This document shows positions 38,542-47,994 of a DNA stretch of 64,000 nt, piece by piece. The notes beneath the pieces were generated by a model. The model was not told the DNA's origin. It saw nothing but the letters and a program-made list of their open reading frames with translations, and did no database searches. This DNA is from Azotobacter salinestris (GTDB taxonomy: Bacteria > Pseudomonadota > Gammaproteobacteria > Pseudomonadales > Pseudomonadaceae): positions 3,765,001-3,829,000 of the forward strand of contig NZ_CP045302.1 in the NCBI RefSeq assembly GCF_009363155.1, read 5' to 3'. Position numbers and translations under genes: made by a program. Numbering within the stretch: the first letter of the stretch is position 1; each line of letters begins with the position of its first letter.

Positions 38542-40122
38542 CTACAGCTCGGCCTGGGTGGGATCGACGACGGGGTCGATCAGCACGGCCTTCTGGCGGC
38601 GCACCAGCAGGTCGAGGATTTCTTCCTGCTTGTCCTCGAGGATGCCGGTGAAGGTGAGGCCGGAGCTCTTGGTCGGGGCAAGCATCTCCACGCGGTAGAG
38701 CTCGAGGCTCAGCGGCGAGTCCACCGAGATCGGCGCCGAGCCGTTGCCGACCAGCTGGCCGCCGACCACGATCATCGACACCTTGGTGTCGAAGGGGTCG
38801 AGCTTGAAGTTCCGGTCGGTATTGCTGAGGTCCTTGATGTGGCCGTAGATGCCGGTCAACTGGTTGGCGACGGCGAGGTTCTCGTAGATCCGAATGTTCA
38901 TGCTGTTGCGCATGCGGATGCCATGGCGCGCGTTGTTGACGATCCGGTTGCCCCAGATGAGGTTGTTCGAGCTCTCGTAGAGGGTGATGCCGTCGGAGTG
39001 GTTCTGGTACACCTCGTTGTAGGCGACCAGGTTGTGCTCGCTGTTACGGTCGAGGACGATCCCCGACAGCTTGTTGTCGTGGGTGCGGTTGTTGATGATC
39101 CAGCTGTTGTTGACTTCCCGCGAGACGATGATGCCGTGCTTCTTCTTCGTCCCGTAGACATGGTTCTCGGCGATGATCAGGCGTTCCGAGCGGTCGTGGG
39201 GGTCGATGCCGTAGACGATGTTGTCGCGGTAGGTGTTGCCCTTGAGCACCACGTCCTCGGCTTCGTAGCAGTAGAAGCCGTAGTAGATGTCCTCGAACAC
39301 CGAGTCGATCAGCCAGCCGGTCGGGTGCGGGCGCTTGAGGCGCTTGTGCATTTCCGGCGTGTACTGGGTGATGCTCACGCCGTAGGACTTACTGGTGTTG
39401 TAGCCGAGGCTGGCGACGGTGCTGCGCGAGATATAGGTTTCGGTGCCGCCCCAGGACACCAGGAAGGGGCGGAAGACGTCCTCGCCGCGGTAGCCGGATG
39501 GAGCGTTGTTCTTCTCGCTCCAGCCGGTCAGCTTGGAGTCGGTGATGAACAGCTTGCCATCGTTGACCAGGAAGGAGCCGCGTTCCTCGGAAAGGCGCAG
39601 CTCCTTGACATTCTTGTCGATGTGCAGGGTCGCGCCGCGATCGACGACGATCGGCAGGCGCGCCACGTAGACGCCCGGCGTGGTCTCGGCGAACTGGCTG
39701 GCCGGCAGTTGCCTGGCCAGTTGGCTCAGTTCGACGTAGCCGCCTTCGATGAAGATCGCATGGGGCATGCCGCGCTGGCGCGTGACCCACTCGCGCAGGC
39801 GCTCGTTGCCTCCGATGAAGTCCTTCAGGGCGACCTGCTGCAGCATGCGCCGCACTACGACGCGTCCGCCGGGCTTGCGCTGGATCTTGGCCTCCACCGC
39901 CTCGTGGGTGTAGCCGGAGAGGTCGGGCAGCTTGGGGGCATCCAGATGCAGCGCCTCGATCGAGGCGCTGGTGACGCTGTACTGCTTCGAACTCAGGTTG
40001 GGGGGAGCGGACTGCCCCGCCTCCTGCGGCGGGGCGGCCTGGCTCCAGGCGCTGGTGGCCAGCAGCACGCCGAGCAGCAGGGGTTTGAGCTGGGTGGATG
40101 CAGGTTTTCGTTGCATGTTCAT
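38542..40122 (-). CDS. algG: Mannuronan C5-epimerase AlgG
   Basis: This 526-residue periplasmic right-handed beta-helix enzyme converts mannuronate to guluronate in the nascent polymer. A signal peptide ends near SQA-APP (about residue 29). The catalytic motif DPHD is at residues 307-310 (VYGIDPHDRSE), followed by parallel-beta-helix coils with NN ladders (NNSWIINNRTHDN). I chose the first of two nearby ATGs (40122) because GAGAGG sits 7 nt before it. The length is a little below the P. aeruginosa protein and close to that of Azotobacter AlgG. The 29-bp gap to algE is within the operon norm. Confidence 0.97.
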   Translation of the reverse strand: MNMQRKPASTQLKPLLLGVLLATSAWSQAAPPQEAGQSAPPNLSSKQYSVTSASIEALHLDAPKLPDLSGYTHEAVEAKIQRKPGGRVVVRRMLQQVALKDFIGGNERLREWVTRQRGMPHAIFIEGGYVELSQLARQLPASQFAETTPGVYVARLPIVVDRGATLHIDKNVKELRLSEERGSFLVNDGKLFITDSKLTGWSEKNNAPSGYRGEDVFRPFLVSWGGTETYISRSTVASLGYNTSKSYGVSITQYTPEMHKRLKRPHPTGWLIDSVFEDIYYGFYCYEAEDVVLKGNTYRDNIVYGIDPHDRSERLIIAENHVYGTKKKHGIIVSREVNNSWIINNRTHDNKLSGIVLDRNSEHNLVAYNEVYQNHSDGITLYESSNNLIWGNRIVNNARHGIRMRNSMNIRIYENLAVANQLTGIYGHIKDLSNTDRNFKLDPFDTKVSMIVVGGQLVGNGSAPISVDSPLSLELYRVEMLAPTKSSGLTFTGILEDKQEEILDLLVRRQKAVLIDPVVDPTQAEL

Positions 40123-40151
40123 GTTCGATCCTCTCAGCATGCCGCTAGCCC

Positions 40152-41639
40152 CTAAAAGCGCCAGATCATGTCGACGAAGACACGATGCATGGTGGTGTCG
40201 CCCTTGCTGGCGTAGGCGTTGCTCGGGAAGAACAGGCCGCTGCGCAGGCGAATCAGCGCGGACTGCTCGTCCAGTTCGCTGCCCCAGCCGGCCGGCAACA
40301 TGCCCTGATTGAAGTAGCGGGTGATCACCAGGTCGACTTCCTGGCCGAGGTCCTTCTCGCCGGCCTTGAGGGCGTCCTTGCCGTCCTTGTCGAACGGGCT
40401 GACGCCGTTCTGGCCGAGCTCCTCGTCGTCGTCGACCCGCCAGAAGCGGTGGTAGATCAGGCTGGCTTCGTAGTTCGGGTTGGGCTTCCAGGAGGTGAAC
40501 AGGGTGCCCACCTGCAGGTTGGTCAGCTCGCCGCGGAAGGCCTCGCCGAAGCGGTGGATGCGCGTCTGCAGGCCGGTGAAGCTGGAGCGGTTGCTGTGCA
40601 GGCCGGTCTGCATGAACTGTTCGGACTCGTCGTCGCCGTCGCCGCCGCTGCCGCGGGCATAGGCCGCGCCGACATTCCAGCGGTCGTTGATGTTCCAGCG
40701 CAGGCCGAGGTCCATGGCCCAGGCGTCGACGTCGATGTCCTTGTAGTGGTCGGGATTGCCGCCCTCGTCGAAGTGCCTTCTGTCGATCTCGCCGGTCAGC
40801 CAGGTGAATTCGCCCCAGTAGTTGATCGGCAGGCTCGAGCGATGGTTGAAGAAGTCGCCGTCCAGGTGCACGCTCAACCAGGTCAGGTCGCCGGTGTAGG
40901 ACTTGCTCTGCTTGTCCTCGTAGACCTCGCTCTGGCTGTCCGGCAGATCGCCGTCGTCGCTGGTGTGGTGCACCTTGAAGCCGGCCCAGTGCCCCTGCCG
41001 CCACTGGTAGTCGAGGCCGCCGAAGTAGTGGGTGCGGTCCTTGTCTTCCGGGCTCAGGTTGTCGAGGTCGGTGCGGTATTCGTCGAAGCGCTCGGCGATG
41101 CCGGCCTGGGCGCGCAGCAGACTGGTGTCCATGGTCCAGTTCAGCGACTCGATGTGGATGTCCCACCAAGTGCCTTCGTTGGTCAGGCTGCGTACGCGCT
41201 GGCGACCGAGGCGCAGGTGCTCGCCGGGGTAGGCGGTGAGGCCGGCGTAGTCGATCCAGAACTCGCGCAGGGCCAGGTAGCTCTTGTCCGGGTCGCGGCT
41301 GCTGTCGCGGCTGAAGCCTGCCGGCGTGCCGTCCTCGTCGTCGAGGTTGGGATCGGTCGGGTCGGTTTCGACGATGTCGGTACCGGCGACCGCCTGGAGC
41401 ATGACCATCGCGCCCCAGTTGCCGCGCTGGCCATAAACCCAGGGCCTGAGGTCGAGGGCGACACCCTCGGCGTCGCCGCCGTTGCGGGTATCCAGGTCAC
41501 GGTCGTCCTCGGACTGGGCGGTGATCTTCACCTCCATGCCGAAGTTGCGGTCGGGGCCGACGGGGCCTGCCAGAAGGGGAGAGCAGAGCAGGGTGGCTCC
41601 CAGTCCCAATCCGGCGCTTATGGTTTGCTTCCTTCTCAT
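40152..41639 (-). CDS. algE: Outer-membrane alginate export porin AlgE
   Basis: This 495-residue beta-barrel has a signal peptide (about residues 1-23, SPLLAGPVG) and alternating hydrophobic strands ending in a C-terminal Phe (MIWRF), the outer-membrane insertion signal. Acidic loops such as VDDDEELGQNG face outside. It is the exit channel for alginate. The ATG at 41639 overlaps the algK stop (ATGA) and follows AGGAAG; an upstream in-frame ATG lies inside algK and is rejected. Azotobacter papers call this gene algJ. Confidence 0.96.
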   Translation of the reverse strand: MRRKQTISAGLGLGATLLCSPLLAGPVGPDRNFGMEVKITAQSEDDRDLDTRNGGDAEGVALDLRPWVYGQRGNWGAMVMLQAVAGTDIVETDPTDPNLDDEDGTPAGFSRDSSRDPDKSYLALREFWIDYAGLTAYPGEHLRLGRQRVRSLTNEGTWWDIHIESLNWTMDTSLLRAQAGIAERFDEYRTDLDNLSPEDKDRTHYFGGLDYQWRQGHWAGFKVHHTSDDGDLPDSQSEVYEDKQSKSYTGDLTWLSVHLDGDFFNHRSSLPINYWGEFTWLTGEIDRRHFDEGGNPDHYKDIDVDAWAMDLGLRWNINDRWNVGAAYARGSGGDGDDESEQFMQTGLHSNRSSFTGLQTRIHRFGEAFRGELTNLQVGTLFTSWKPNPNYEASLIYHRFWRVDDDEELGQNGVSPFDKDGKDALKAGEKDLGQEVDLVITRYFNQGMLPAGWGSELDEQSALIRLRSGLFFPSNAYASKGDTTMHRVFVDMIWRF

Positions 41640-43024
41640 AGTGCTTCCTGTTCGGTTTGCATGGCTTGCAGCTGCGTCGGGGCTTGCCACGCGCCGTAAC
41701 GGGCCTGCTGTTCGGCATGCAGCAACTGCTCGCCCCGAGCGCGCTCGGCAGGAGTGATCAGGGCCTCGATTTCCTGTAGCAGGGGCTCGGAGTCCGGCCG
41801 CCCCTGGAGCACGGCGAGGCGTGCGAAGACATAGGCGTTGGCCAGGTCGATGCGGATGCCGCGGCCCTGGGAGAACAGCTGCGCGAGGGCGTAGTCGGCG
41901 CTCGCCTGGCCGCCGCGGGCGGCGGTCAGCAGGCTGTCGACGGCCTTCTGCGGGTAGACCTCGCCGAGGAAGCCGCGGCGGTAGATCTGGCCCAGGTAGT
42001 AGTGGGCGCTGTTCTCCGTGGCGCGGGCCTTGATGAAGTGTTCCTCGGCCTTGAAGGGGTCCTGGGGAAGCAGCTTGCCTTCGTAGTAGAGCCGGCCGAG
42101 CAGCAGGTCGGCCGCCGGCTGGGCGGCGGCGCGGCCGCGCTCGAGGTAGCCGAGCATCTGGTCGATGTCGCCGCTACCGGGGAAGTCGTAGAGCAGGCGC
42201 GCCAGGGCGACCCAGGCGGCCGGGTGGGCTGGGGCGATCTCCTCGAGCATGGTGCGCGCGGTCTTCTCGTCCGACTGGCCGAGCAGCGGGTTGGCGAGCA
42301 CGCCGGCGACCTCCATCACCAGCTGCGCCGGCAAGGCGCCAGTGCGCTGGGCGGCCATCAGCTGCTGCACCAGCGCCTGCAGGCGGTCGTTCTGGCCGCG
42401 CTTGAGGTAGACGGTGGCCAGCTCGATGTAGCAGTCGCTGTGCTCGGCCAGGCGCTGCTGGCAGATCCGCTCGACGTCGTCCAGGTGCTGGTCGTAGGTG
42501 CCCTGGGTGCGGTAGAGCACGATCTGCGCGATGTCCGCCTGGGGATGGCCGGCGGCGCGCCACTGGTCGATGCGCTGCTGCAGGCTGACATCCGGGAAGG
42601 TCTGCGGATTCTTCAGGTAGAGCATCGCCAGGGGCAGCAGCACGCCTTCTTCCTCGCCGGCGGCAAAGGCGTCGCCGAGCAACTGCGCGGCCTCGCGCTT
42701 CTCCTCCTCGCTGCTGGTCGGCTTGTAGGCGAGCAGCTTGCCGAGGCGGGCCTTGGCCCGCGGCGAGGCGTCCAGGGCCATGCGGTAGGTCTGTTCCGCC
42801 TTGCGCAGCTGCTCGGGGTCGCCGCTGGCCAGCTGCATGTCGGCCAGGCCGAGCTGGGCGTCGGTGAAGCCCATCTCGGCGAGCTGGCGGAAGTGCCGCT
42901 CGGCGGTCTGGGTGTCACCGTGCTGCAGGGCTTCCTTCGCCAGACGCTCGTCGGGCAGGTCGAGATTGGCGCAGGCCGTCAGGCCGGCCAGCGCCGTGAG
43001 CAGCAGGGGCTTGGTCAGGTTCAC
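41636..43024 (-). CDS. algK: Periplasmic TPR lipoprotein AlgK
   Basis: This 462-residue lipoprotein has the lipobox LTAC with Cys18 as the lipidated residue. The rest is Sel1/TPR-like helical repeats (for example HYYLGQIYRRGFLGEVYPQKAV and ADYALAQLFSQGRGI). It is attached to the outer membrane, helps AlgE localise and bridges to the periplasmic proteins AlgX and Alg44. It overlaps algE by 4 bp and follows alg44 by 13 bp. Confidence 0.97.
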   Translation of the reverse strand: MNLTKPLLLTALAGLTACANLDLPDERLAKEALQHGDTQTAERHFRQLAEMGFTDAQLGLADMQLASGDPEQLRKAEQTYRMALDASPRAKARLGKLLAYKPTSSEEEKREAAQLLGDAFAAGEEEGVLLPLAMLYLKNPQTFPDVSLQQRIDQWRAAGHPQADIAQIVLYRTQGTYDQHLDDVERICQQRLAEHSDCYIELATVYLKRGQNDRLQALVQQLMAAQRTGALPAQLVMEVAGVLANPLLGQSDEKTARTMLEEIAPAHPAAWVALARLLYDFPGSGDIDQMLGYLERGRAAAQPAADLLLGRLYYEGKLLPQDPFKAEEHFIKARATENSAHYYLGQIYRRGFLGEVYPQKAVDSLLTAARGGQASADYALAQLFSQGRGIRIDLANAYVFARLAVLQGRPDSEPLLQEIEALITPAERARGEQLLHAEQQARYGAWQAPTQLQAMQTEQEAL

Positions 43025-43037
43025 CAGAGGCGTCCTC

Positions 43038-44204
43038 TCAGAGTCCGGCGGTCACGGCCTTGTCGATCAGCCAGTCGTAGGAGGGGCCACGGTCGATGAC
43101 CACTTCCACCGGCTGGCCGGACAGGGAACTGTCCAGGGGCTGCTCGGGCTGGATGATCACGCGGATGTCGCCGGACAGGCCCTCGGTCTGCAATGCAGTG
43201 CTGATGATCTTGCCGCGGCGCGGCTGGTCCTCGCCGGGCACGCTGAAGCTGACCTGGGTGCCGGGCTTGACCTTGGCGAAGTCGTGGTAGCGGAAGCGGG
43301 CCTCGACGGTGGCGGCGGCGTCGCGCGGCAGCAGCTCGAAGATCACCTGGCCCTTGGAGGCGAACTGGCCGTCGGCCACGCGCTGGGCGACCACCTTGCA
43401 GTCGCACGGGCTGGTCAGGGTGCCTTTCATCTGCCGGGTGAACAGTTTCTCGACGTTGGTCGGGTTGAGCTGCTCCTCGCTCAGGTGGCCCTTGAGCATC
43501 TCCAGCATGGAGGCGGAGAAGGTGGCGATCGGCGCGCCGTTGGCGACCAGGCCGTCCGGGCCGACCAGGCTCTGCACCGTGCCTTCGCGGGGCATGGTCA
43601 CTTCCATGCCGGGCACGCTGACCATGCCCGATTCGGCGTGGGTGACGAAGTAGAGGTCGTAGAGCTGCTTGAGGATCAGGCCGAAGGCGCCGAGGCCGAC
43701 GATGAAGATCGCCAGGCTGAAGCTGACCGCGCGCAGGCGTTCGAACATCGTCTGCTGGGCCAGGCCCTTGCCCTTGCGCGCCTTGGTGAAGTTGTCGCGC
43801 TGCAGGGTGCAGATCACGTCGCCGACGGTGACCAGCTCGCCGCTCAGGTGCGAGGTGATCAGCTGGCGCAGGGTGGAGATCTCGCGCGCGCCCAGGCCGT
43901 GGAACTGGCAGCCGGTGCGGCCGGTTTCCGGGTCGAGGTTGCGCACCTGGAACTCCACGTCCATGGCCAGGCCCAGGCTGTCCAGCTGGAACAGCAGCTT
44001 GCCGCGGTGGAAGGCCCCCTGCTGGGTGACCGGCTTGCCGCTGGCGAAGCTGAAGCCGCCGGCGGAGACGTCGATCAGGCGCTGTTCGATGGTTTCCCGA
44101 TTGGCGCCGAGGAAGCGGATCTTGCCGGGCAGTTTGACCCGCGCATGTTGGCGTTGCGCTTCCGACTCGTGGACCACATTTACATTGAGGGTCGCGGTAT
44201 TCAT
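43038..44204 (-). CDS. alg44: c-di-GMP-binding alginate co-polymerase Alg44
   Basis: This 388-residue protein begins with a cytoplasmic PilZ domain: RxxxR at Arg18-Arg22 (QRQHARVKL) and DVSAGG at about 45-50, the residues that bind c-di-GMP. One membrane helix follows at about 160-180 (FSLAIFIVGLGAFGLILKQLY), then a periplasmic membrane-fusion-protein-like domain. Binding of c-di-GMP activates polymerisation by Alg8. It lies 36 bp after alg8. Intact PilZ residues predict that alginate synthesis here is c-di-GMP dependent. Confidence 0.97.
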   Translation of the reverse strand: MNTATLNVNVVHESEAQRQHARVKLPGKIRFLGANRETIEQRLIDVSAGGFSFASGKPVTQQGAFHRGKLLFQLDSLGLAMDVEFQVRNLDPETGRTGCQFHGLGAREISTLRQLITSHLSGELVTVGDVICTLQRDNFTKARKGKGLAQQTMFERLRAVSFSLAIFIVGLGAFGLILKQLYDLYFVTHAESGMVSVPGMEVTMPREGTVQSLVGPDGLVANGAPIATFSASMLEMLKGHLSEEQLNPTNVEKLFTRQMKGTLTSPCDCKVVAQRVADGQFASKGQVIFELLPRDAAATVEARFRYHDFAKVKPGTQVSFSVPGEDQPRRGKIISTALQTEGLSGDIRVIIQPEQPLDSSLSGQPVEVVIDRGPSYDWLIDKAVTAGL

Positions 44205-44240
44205 GGTTGCATGTCTTCCTTCTCGATCATTCAGTCCCGG

Positions 44241-45722
44241 TCAGACCGACAGCATCAGCACAGCGATGAAGATGCTGGTCGCTGAAAAGGTCATGGCCTT
44301 TGACGACCAGTTGTTGAACCAGCTCTGGAAGCTGGCGAGTTCACGGTTGAGCTTGGTGTCCTGACGCGTCCAGGATTGCTGGTCGAGGCGGAAGAACACA
44401 TGGATCTTCACCAAGGCGCCGACGATCTGGTTGTAGTAGAGGATCAGCGGATAGGCCGGTCCGATCGGGTGTCCGGAGGCGGACAGCAGCAGGGTCAGGA
44501 CCAGGCGGGTGGAGCAGACCCACAACAGGTAGGCGATGAAAATGGCGATGCTGTACTTGATGGAGCCGATGATCGCCACGGTCAGGCCGAGCAGGCTGGT
44601 CCACATGGACACGCGCTGATCGAACAGCACCACCGAGGTGAACCAGCCCAGGCGCTGCACGCCGAGCTTCAGGGCGCGGGAGTTCTGCCGCAGGTTGTTG
44701 CCGTACCAGCGGAACATCAGCTTGCGGCTGGCCTTGACGAAACGCTTCTCCGGCGGGTGCTCGACGGTGTGGATCGAGGCATCGGGCACGTAGAAGGTGT
44801 CGTAGCCCAGGCGCATCAGGCTGAACCAGCTGGACTTGTCGTCGCCGGTGAGGAACTTGAAGCGGCCCAGGCGCCAGTGGTCGAGGTTGTCGTTCTCGAC
44901 GTCGATGATGAATTCGGGGTCGGTGACGACCGCCGCGCGGAACACCGACATCCGCCCGGTGAGGGTCAGCACGCGGTGGGACAGCGCCATCGAGCACATG
45001 TTGATGTGGCGCTGGGCGAAGCGCAGCTTGTGCCACTCGCTCATGACGTAGCCGCCCAGCACTTCGCAGAATTCGTTGGTGGTCAGGCCACCCATGTTGG
45101 GGAAGATCTTGAAATAGGGGACCGTCTGGCGGACCACGCCCTCGTTGAGCACGGTGTCGCCGTCGATCACCGCGACCACCGCGTTGTCGTCGGGCATGTG
45201 CCGGGAGATGGCGCGGAAGCCGTTGGCCAGGCCGTCGCGCTTGCCGGTGCCGGCGATGCGCACGAAGTCCAGCTTGACCCGGTCCGGGGGGGTGAGCTTT
45301 TCCCAGAGGCTCTTGATCAGCAGCTCGTCGGACATTTCCACGATCGAGCAGACCACGGTGGTCGGATAGCCGCAATTGATCGCCTCGCGGATCACCGAGC
45401 CGTAGACCTTGCCGGTGGTCAGGGCATCGATGCGGAAGCTGGTGACCATCAGGAACACGTGGGAAGGATCGGCGTCCTTGCCCAGCTTCTGTACCTTGCG
45501 CCGGTAGTAGGGGTAGACCACGTAGAGGAACAGCATGCCACGCAGGAAGTGAATAACTCCCATGGAATAGCGCCAGATGCCGATCACGCCGATCAGCATG
45601 ATGAAATGCTTGGATTCCGGGTCGAACACCTGCGGCGGCAAGGCGAGCGCCAGCAGCATCAGGAAACTGAGGAAGAGCAGCCAGCCGGTGGCTTCCCCAA
45701 GGGCATGCTTGAACCTGTCCAT
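44241..45722 (-). CDS. alg8: Alginate synthase glycosyltransferase Alg8
   Basis: This 493-residue GT2-family polymerase has N-terminal helices (about 13-70), a cytoplasmic catalytic domain and C-terminal helices. Catalytic features are the DGD at residues 187-189 ([13 protein letters not shown]), the acidic IDVENDN and the KLMFRW segment (QxxRW-like). It joins mannuronate from GDP-mannuronate and extrudes the chain. The MDRFKHAL start at 45722 gives the normal length. A CA-rich run (45774-45788) lies about 50 nt upstream, in the 116-bp gap after algD. In A. vinelandii the alg8 operon is reported to be transcribed separately from algD. Confidence 0.97.
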   Translation of the reverse strand: MDRFKHALGEATGWLLFLSFLMLLALALPPQVFDPESKHFIMLIGVIGIWRYSMGVIHFLRGMLFLYVVYPYYRRKVQKLGKDADPSHVFLMVTSFRIDALTTGKVYGSVIREAINCGYPTTVVCSIVEMSDELLIKSLWEKLTPPDRVKLDFVRIAGTGKRDGLANGFRAISRHMPDDNAVVAVIDGDTVLNEGVVRQTVPYFKIFPNMGGLTTNEFCEVLGGYVMSEWHKLRFAQRHINMCSMALSHRVLTLTGRMSVFRAAVVTDPEFIIDVENDNLDHWRLGRFKFLTGDDKSSWFSLMRLGYDTFYVPDASIHTVEHPPEKRFVKASRKLMFRWYGNNLRQNSRALKLGVQRLGWFTSVVLFDQRVSMWTSLLGLTVAIIGSIKYSIAIFIAYLLWVCSTRLVLTLLLSASGHPIGPAYPLILYYNQIVGALVKIHVFFRLDQQSWTRQDTKLNRELASFQSWFNNWSSKAMTFSATSIFIAVLMLSV

Positions 45723-45773
45723 AATCTTCGTGAATCCGTCGTCTCTGTATTCGCGGGCCGGTCCGGGCGGCGC

Positions 45774-45788
45774 TGTTGTTGTTCTTGT
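45774..45788 (-). promoter_or_regulatory. CA-rich run between algD and alg8
   Basis: The transcribed strand reads CACAAGAACAACAACAG, two to three overlapping AANAANAA units about 50 nt before alg8. Its distance from the start is larger than for typical Hfq/Crc sites. Confidence 0.35.
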
Positions 45789-45838
45789 GCGCACAGCCCT
45801 GCCAGGTCCGCCCCGGGTGGGGCGGACACGGTGGCGGA

Positions 45839-47149
45839 TTACCAGCAGATGCCTTCGGCGGCGCCGTTGGTGCGCTCGGGCATGAAGCCGATCAGGTCGA
45901 TGACCTTCTTGCCGGCCGGTACCTGCTTGGCCAGCTTCTCGAAGCGCGGATCGGCGTTGCCAAGGACGATGACGTCGGATTCCGCGACGACCTTGTCCAG
46001 GTCGGACTGCAGCAGGGAGGAGACGTGGGGGATCTGGTTCTTGATGTACTCGCCGTTCGCCCCGTGGTCGCGGGCGTATTCGACGTTGCTGTCGAAGATG
46101 CTCAGCTTGAAGCCCTTGCCGATCAGCATTTCGGCCAGCTCGAGCTGCGGGCTCTCGCGCAGGTCGTCGGTACCGGCCTTGAAGCTCAGGCCGAGCAGGG
46201 CGATCTTGCGCGAGCCGTGGCTGTCGATCATGTCGTAGGCTTTCTGCACCTGGGCGGCGTTGCTGCGCATCAGCGAGCTGATCAGCGGTGCCTCGACGTC
46301 CCACTGGCGGGCGCGGTAGCTGAGGGCGCTCACGTCCTTGGGCAGGCAGGAACCGCCGAAGGCGAAACCGGGTCGCATGTAGTACTGGGACAGGTTGAGC
46401 TTGTTGTCCATGCAGACCACTTCCATCACCTCGCGGCCATCGACGCCGGCAGCCTTGGCGATGTTGCCGATCTCGTTGGCGAAGGTGACCTTGGTCGCGT
46501 GCCAGACGTTGCAGGTGTACTTGATCATCTCGGCGACGGCGATGTCCTTGCGGACGATCGGTGCGTCGAGTTCGGCGTAGATGGCTGCCAGGGCGTCGCC
46601 CGAGGCCTTGTCCAGTTCGCCGATCACGGTCATCGGCGGGAAGTTGTAGTCCTTGACCGCGGTGCTCTCGCGCAGGAACTCGGGGTTGACCGCCACGCCG
46701 AAGTCGGTGCCGGCCTTCTTGCCCGAGAACTCCTCGAGGATCGGGATGACCACGTTGTGCACGGTGCCCGGCAGCACGGTGCTGCGTACCACCACGGTGT
46801 GGCGTTCGGTCTTGTCGCGCAGGGCGGTGCCGATCTGGCGGCACACTTCCTCGATGTAGTCGAGTTCCAGGTCGCCGTTCAACTTGCTCGGCGTGCCGAC
46901 GCAGAGCATGGACAGGTCGGTGGCGAGAACCGCTTCGGCCACATTCGTGGTGCCGCGCAGACGGCCGGTCTTCACACCTTCGGCCAGCAGTTCTTCCAGG
47001 CCCGGTTCGACAATGGGCGATTTGCCCTTGTTGATCATTTCAATCTTGGCGGCGGAAATATCCACGCCCAGCACTTCGTGCCCGCGCCCCGAAAGGCAAC
47101 CAGCGCATACTGCGCCTACATAACCCAGTCCAAAAATGCTGATACGCAT
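45839..47149 (-). CDS. algD: GDP-mannose 6-dehydrogenase
   Basis: This 436-residue enzyme oxidises GDP-mannose to GDP-mannuronate with NAD, the committed step of alginate synthesis. The Rossmann motif GLGYVG is at residues 7-12, catalytic Cys268 lies in FGGSCLPKD, and the nucleotide-binding [12 protein letters not shown] follows at about 324-335. The ATG at 47149 is 8 nt after GAGG; a GTG three codons upstream overlaps that site and is rejected. It heads the cluster and is preceded by a long AT-rich leader with an AlgU-type promoter candidate at 47578-47604. Confidence 0.98.
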   Translation of the reverse strand: MRISIFGLGYVGAVCAGCLSGRGHEVLGVDISAAKIEMINKGKSPIVEPGLEELLAEGVKTGRLRGTTNVAEAVLATDLSMLCVGTPSKLNGDLELDYIEEVCRQIGTALRDKTERHTVVVRSTVLPGTVHNVVIPILEEFSGKKAGTDFGVAVNPEFLRESTAVKDYNFPPMTVIGELDKASGDALAAIYAELDAPIVRKDIAVAEMIKYTCNVWHATKVTFANEIGNIAKAAGVDGREVMEVVCMDNKLNLSQYYMRPGFAFGGSCLPKDVSALSYRARQWDVEAPLISSLMRSNAAQVQKAYDMIDSHGSRKIALLGLSFKAGTDDLRESPQLELAEMLIGKGFKLSIFDSNVEYARDHGANGEYIKNQIPHVSSLLQSDLDKVVAESDVIVLGNADPRFEKLAKQVPAGKKVIDLIGFMPERTNGAAEGICW

Positions 47150-47577
47150 CGCGTTCACCTCGTCCTTTATTTAATGACGCTTCAGAAAGTCGACGACTAA
47201 ACTCCTTAGCCGTCAGGTTGCCGGCGGCCTCCAGACAAAGTTGCAGGCCGAATTATAGTCAATAAGTTATCCCGCCAAAAAAGTTGGCGTTAAAAGGCAG
47301 GTTTCAAGGGATGCTTTTAACTGCTCAAGCGGTCCACGGAGGTCCATCATGGATTGCCCGCTTTAACTGCAGTAGGCTGCTATCTTTTTGCCATTACAGC
47401 ATCCAATTCATTACGTTGATTGGTTTTTTGGCTTTATGGTCCTTCCGTGGAGCTCATGATTCTGGAGTCGAATTGTTGCAGGCCTAAGAAATTCTTTCTT
47501 CCGGATAGTTCCCTTGCCCTGTACTTCGTTGGCATTTTTTCCGGCAGTTTGCCAGCAGTCTTCCGCTCTTGCTGCAT

Positions 47578-47604
47578 ACAGAGTGCTGGCATTTGGATAA
47601 GTTC
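47578..47604 (-). promoter_or_regulatory. AlgU (sigma-22) promoter candidate of algD
   Basis: On the minus strand GAACTT (47604-47599) is followed after 16 bp by TCTGT (47582-47578), close to the AlgU consensus GAACTT-N16/17-TCTGA. The inferred start near 47570 gives an untranslated leader of about 420 nt, in the range known for algD. Confidence 0.6.
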
Positions 47605-47665
47605 CATGGCCATTGCTTGGCCAGTGTGGAATAAGCGGAATTTTTGGCTTTTGGGAGGGCATTAG

Positions 47666-47760
47666 ATATCACATTAATATCATAAGGCCGGCTTTTGATG
47701 AATGGTGGCGGCTTTATAATATCTTATTGATATCATAATGCTGGTGTTTGATGGCCTTTT
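47666..47760. repeat. Imperfect tandem AT-rich duplication upstream of algD
   Basis: Two related blocks start at 47666 and 47719, 53 bp apart. Both share ATATC, ATATCATAA, a GC-GG core and TTTGATG. They could be paired sites for IHF-like or H-NS-like proteins. Confidence 0.5.
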
Positions 47761-47994
47761 TGTCGGCTGGGAAAACCTGCCCGAACGACAGCGGTGTGAA
47801 AGTGGTTACACGATGATGGCGATTGGCTTACGATGGCTTGGTGCTATCAATGGCGGGGGCGAGGTGGGTGAGACAGTCTGACGCAGGCCGTTCCGCTCCC
47901 GGGAAGCCTGCGGCCTGGCCCGACGATAAGGAAATCCTGAAAAAGACTTCCCGATTCTGGTGAAATACACCCGCTCCCTTGTCCGAGTTTCCCG

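Larger units (their letters stand above)
47150..47870. other. algD upstream regulatory region
   Basis: No gene is supported in these 720 bp, which are far AT-richer than the rest of the window. They hold the presumed algD leader of about 420 nt, the AlgU-like promoter candidate and an imperfect 53-bp-spaced duplication (47666-47760). An inverted GGTCCA/TGGACC-type repeat occurs near 47331-47346. Confidence 0.6.

Noticed and set aside
47411-47662. Open frames of about 80 codons on both strands upstream of algD
   Set aside because: They cover the AlgU promoter candidate and leader, use atypical codons, and no ribosome-binding site is seen.
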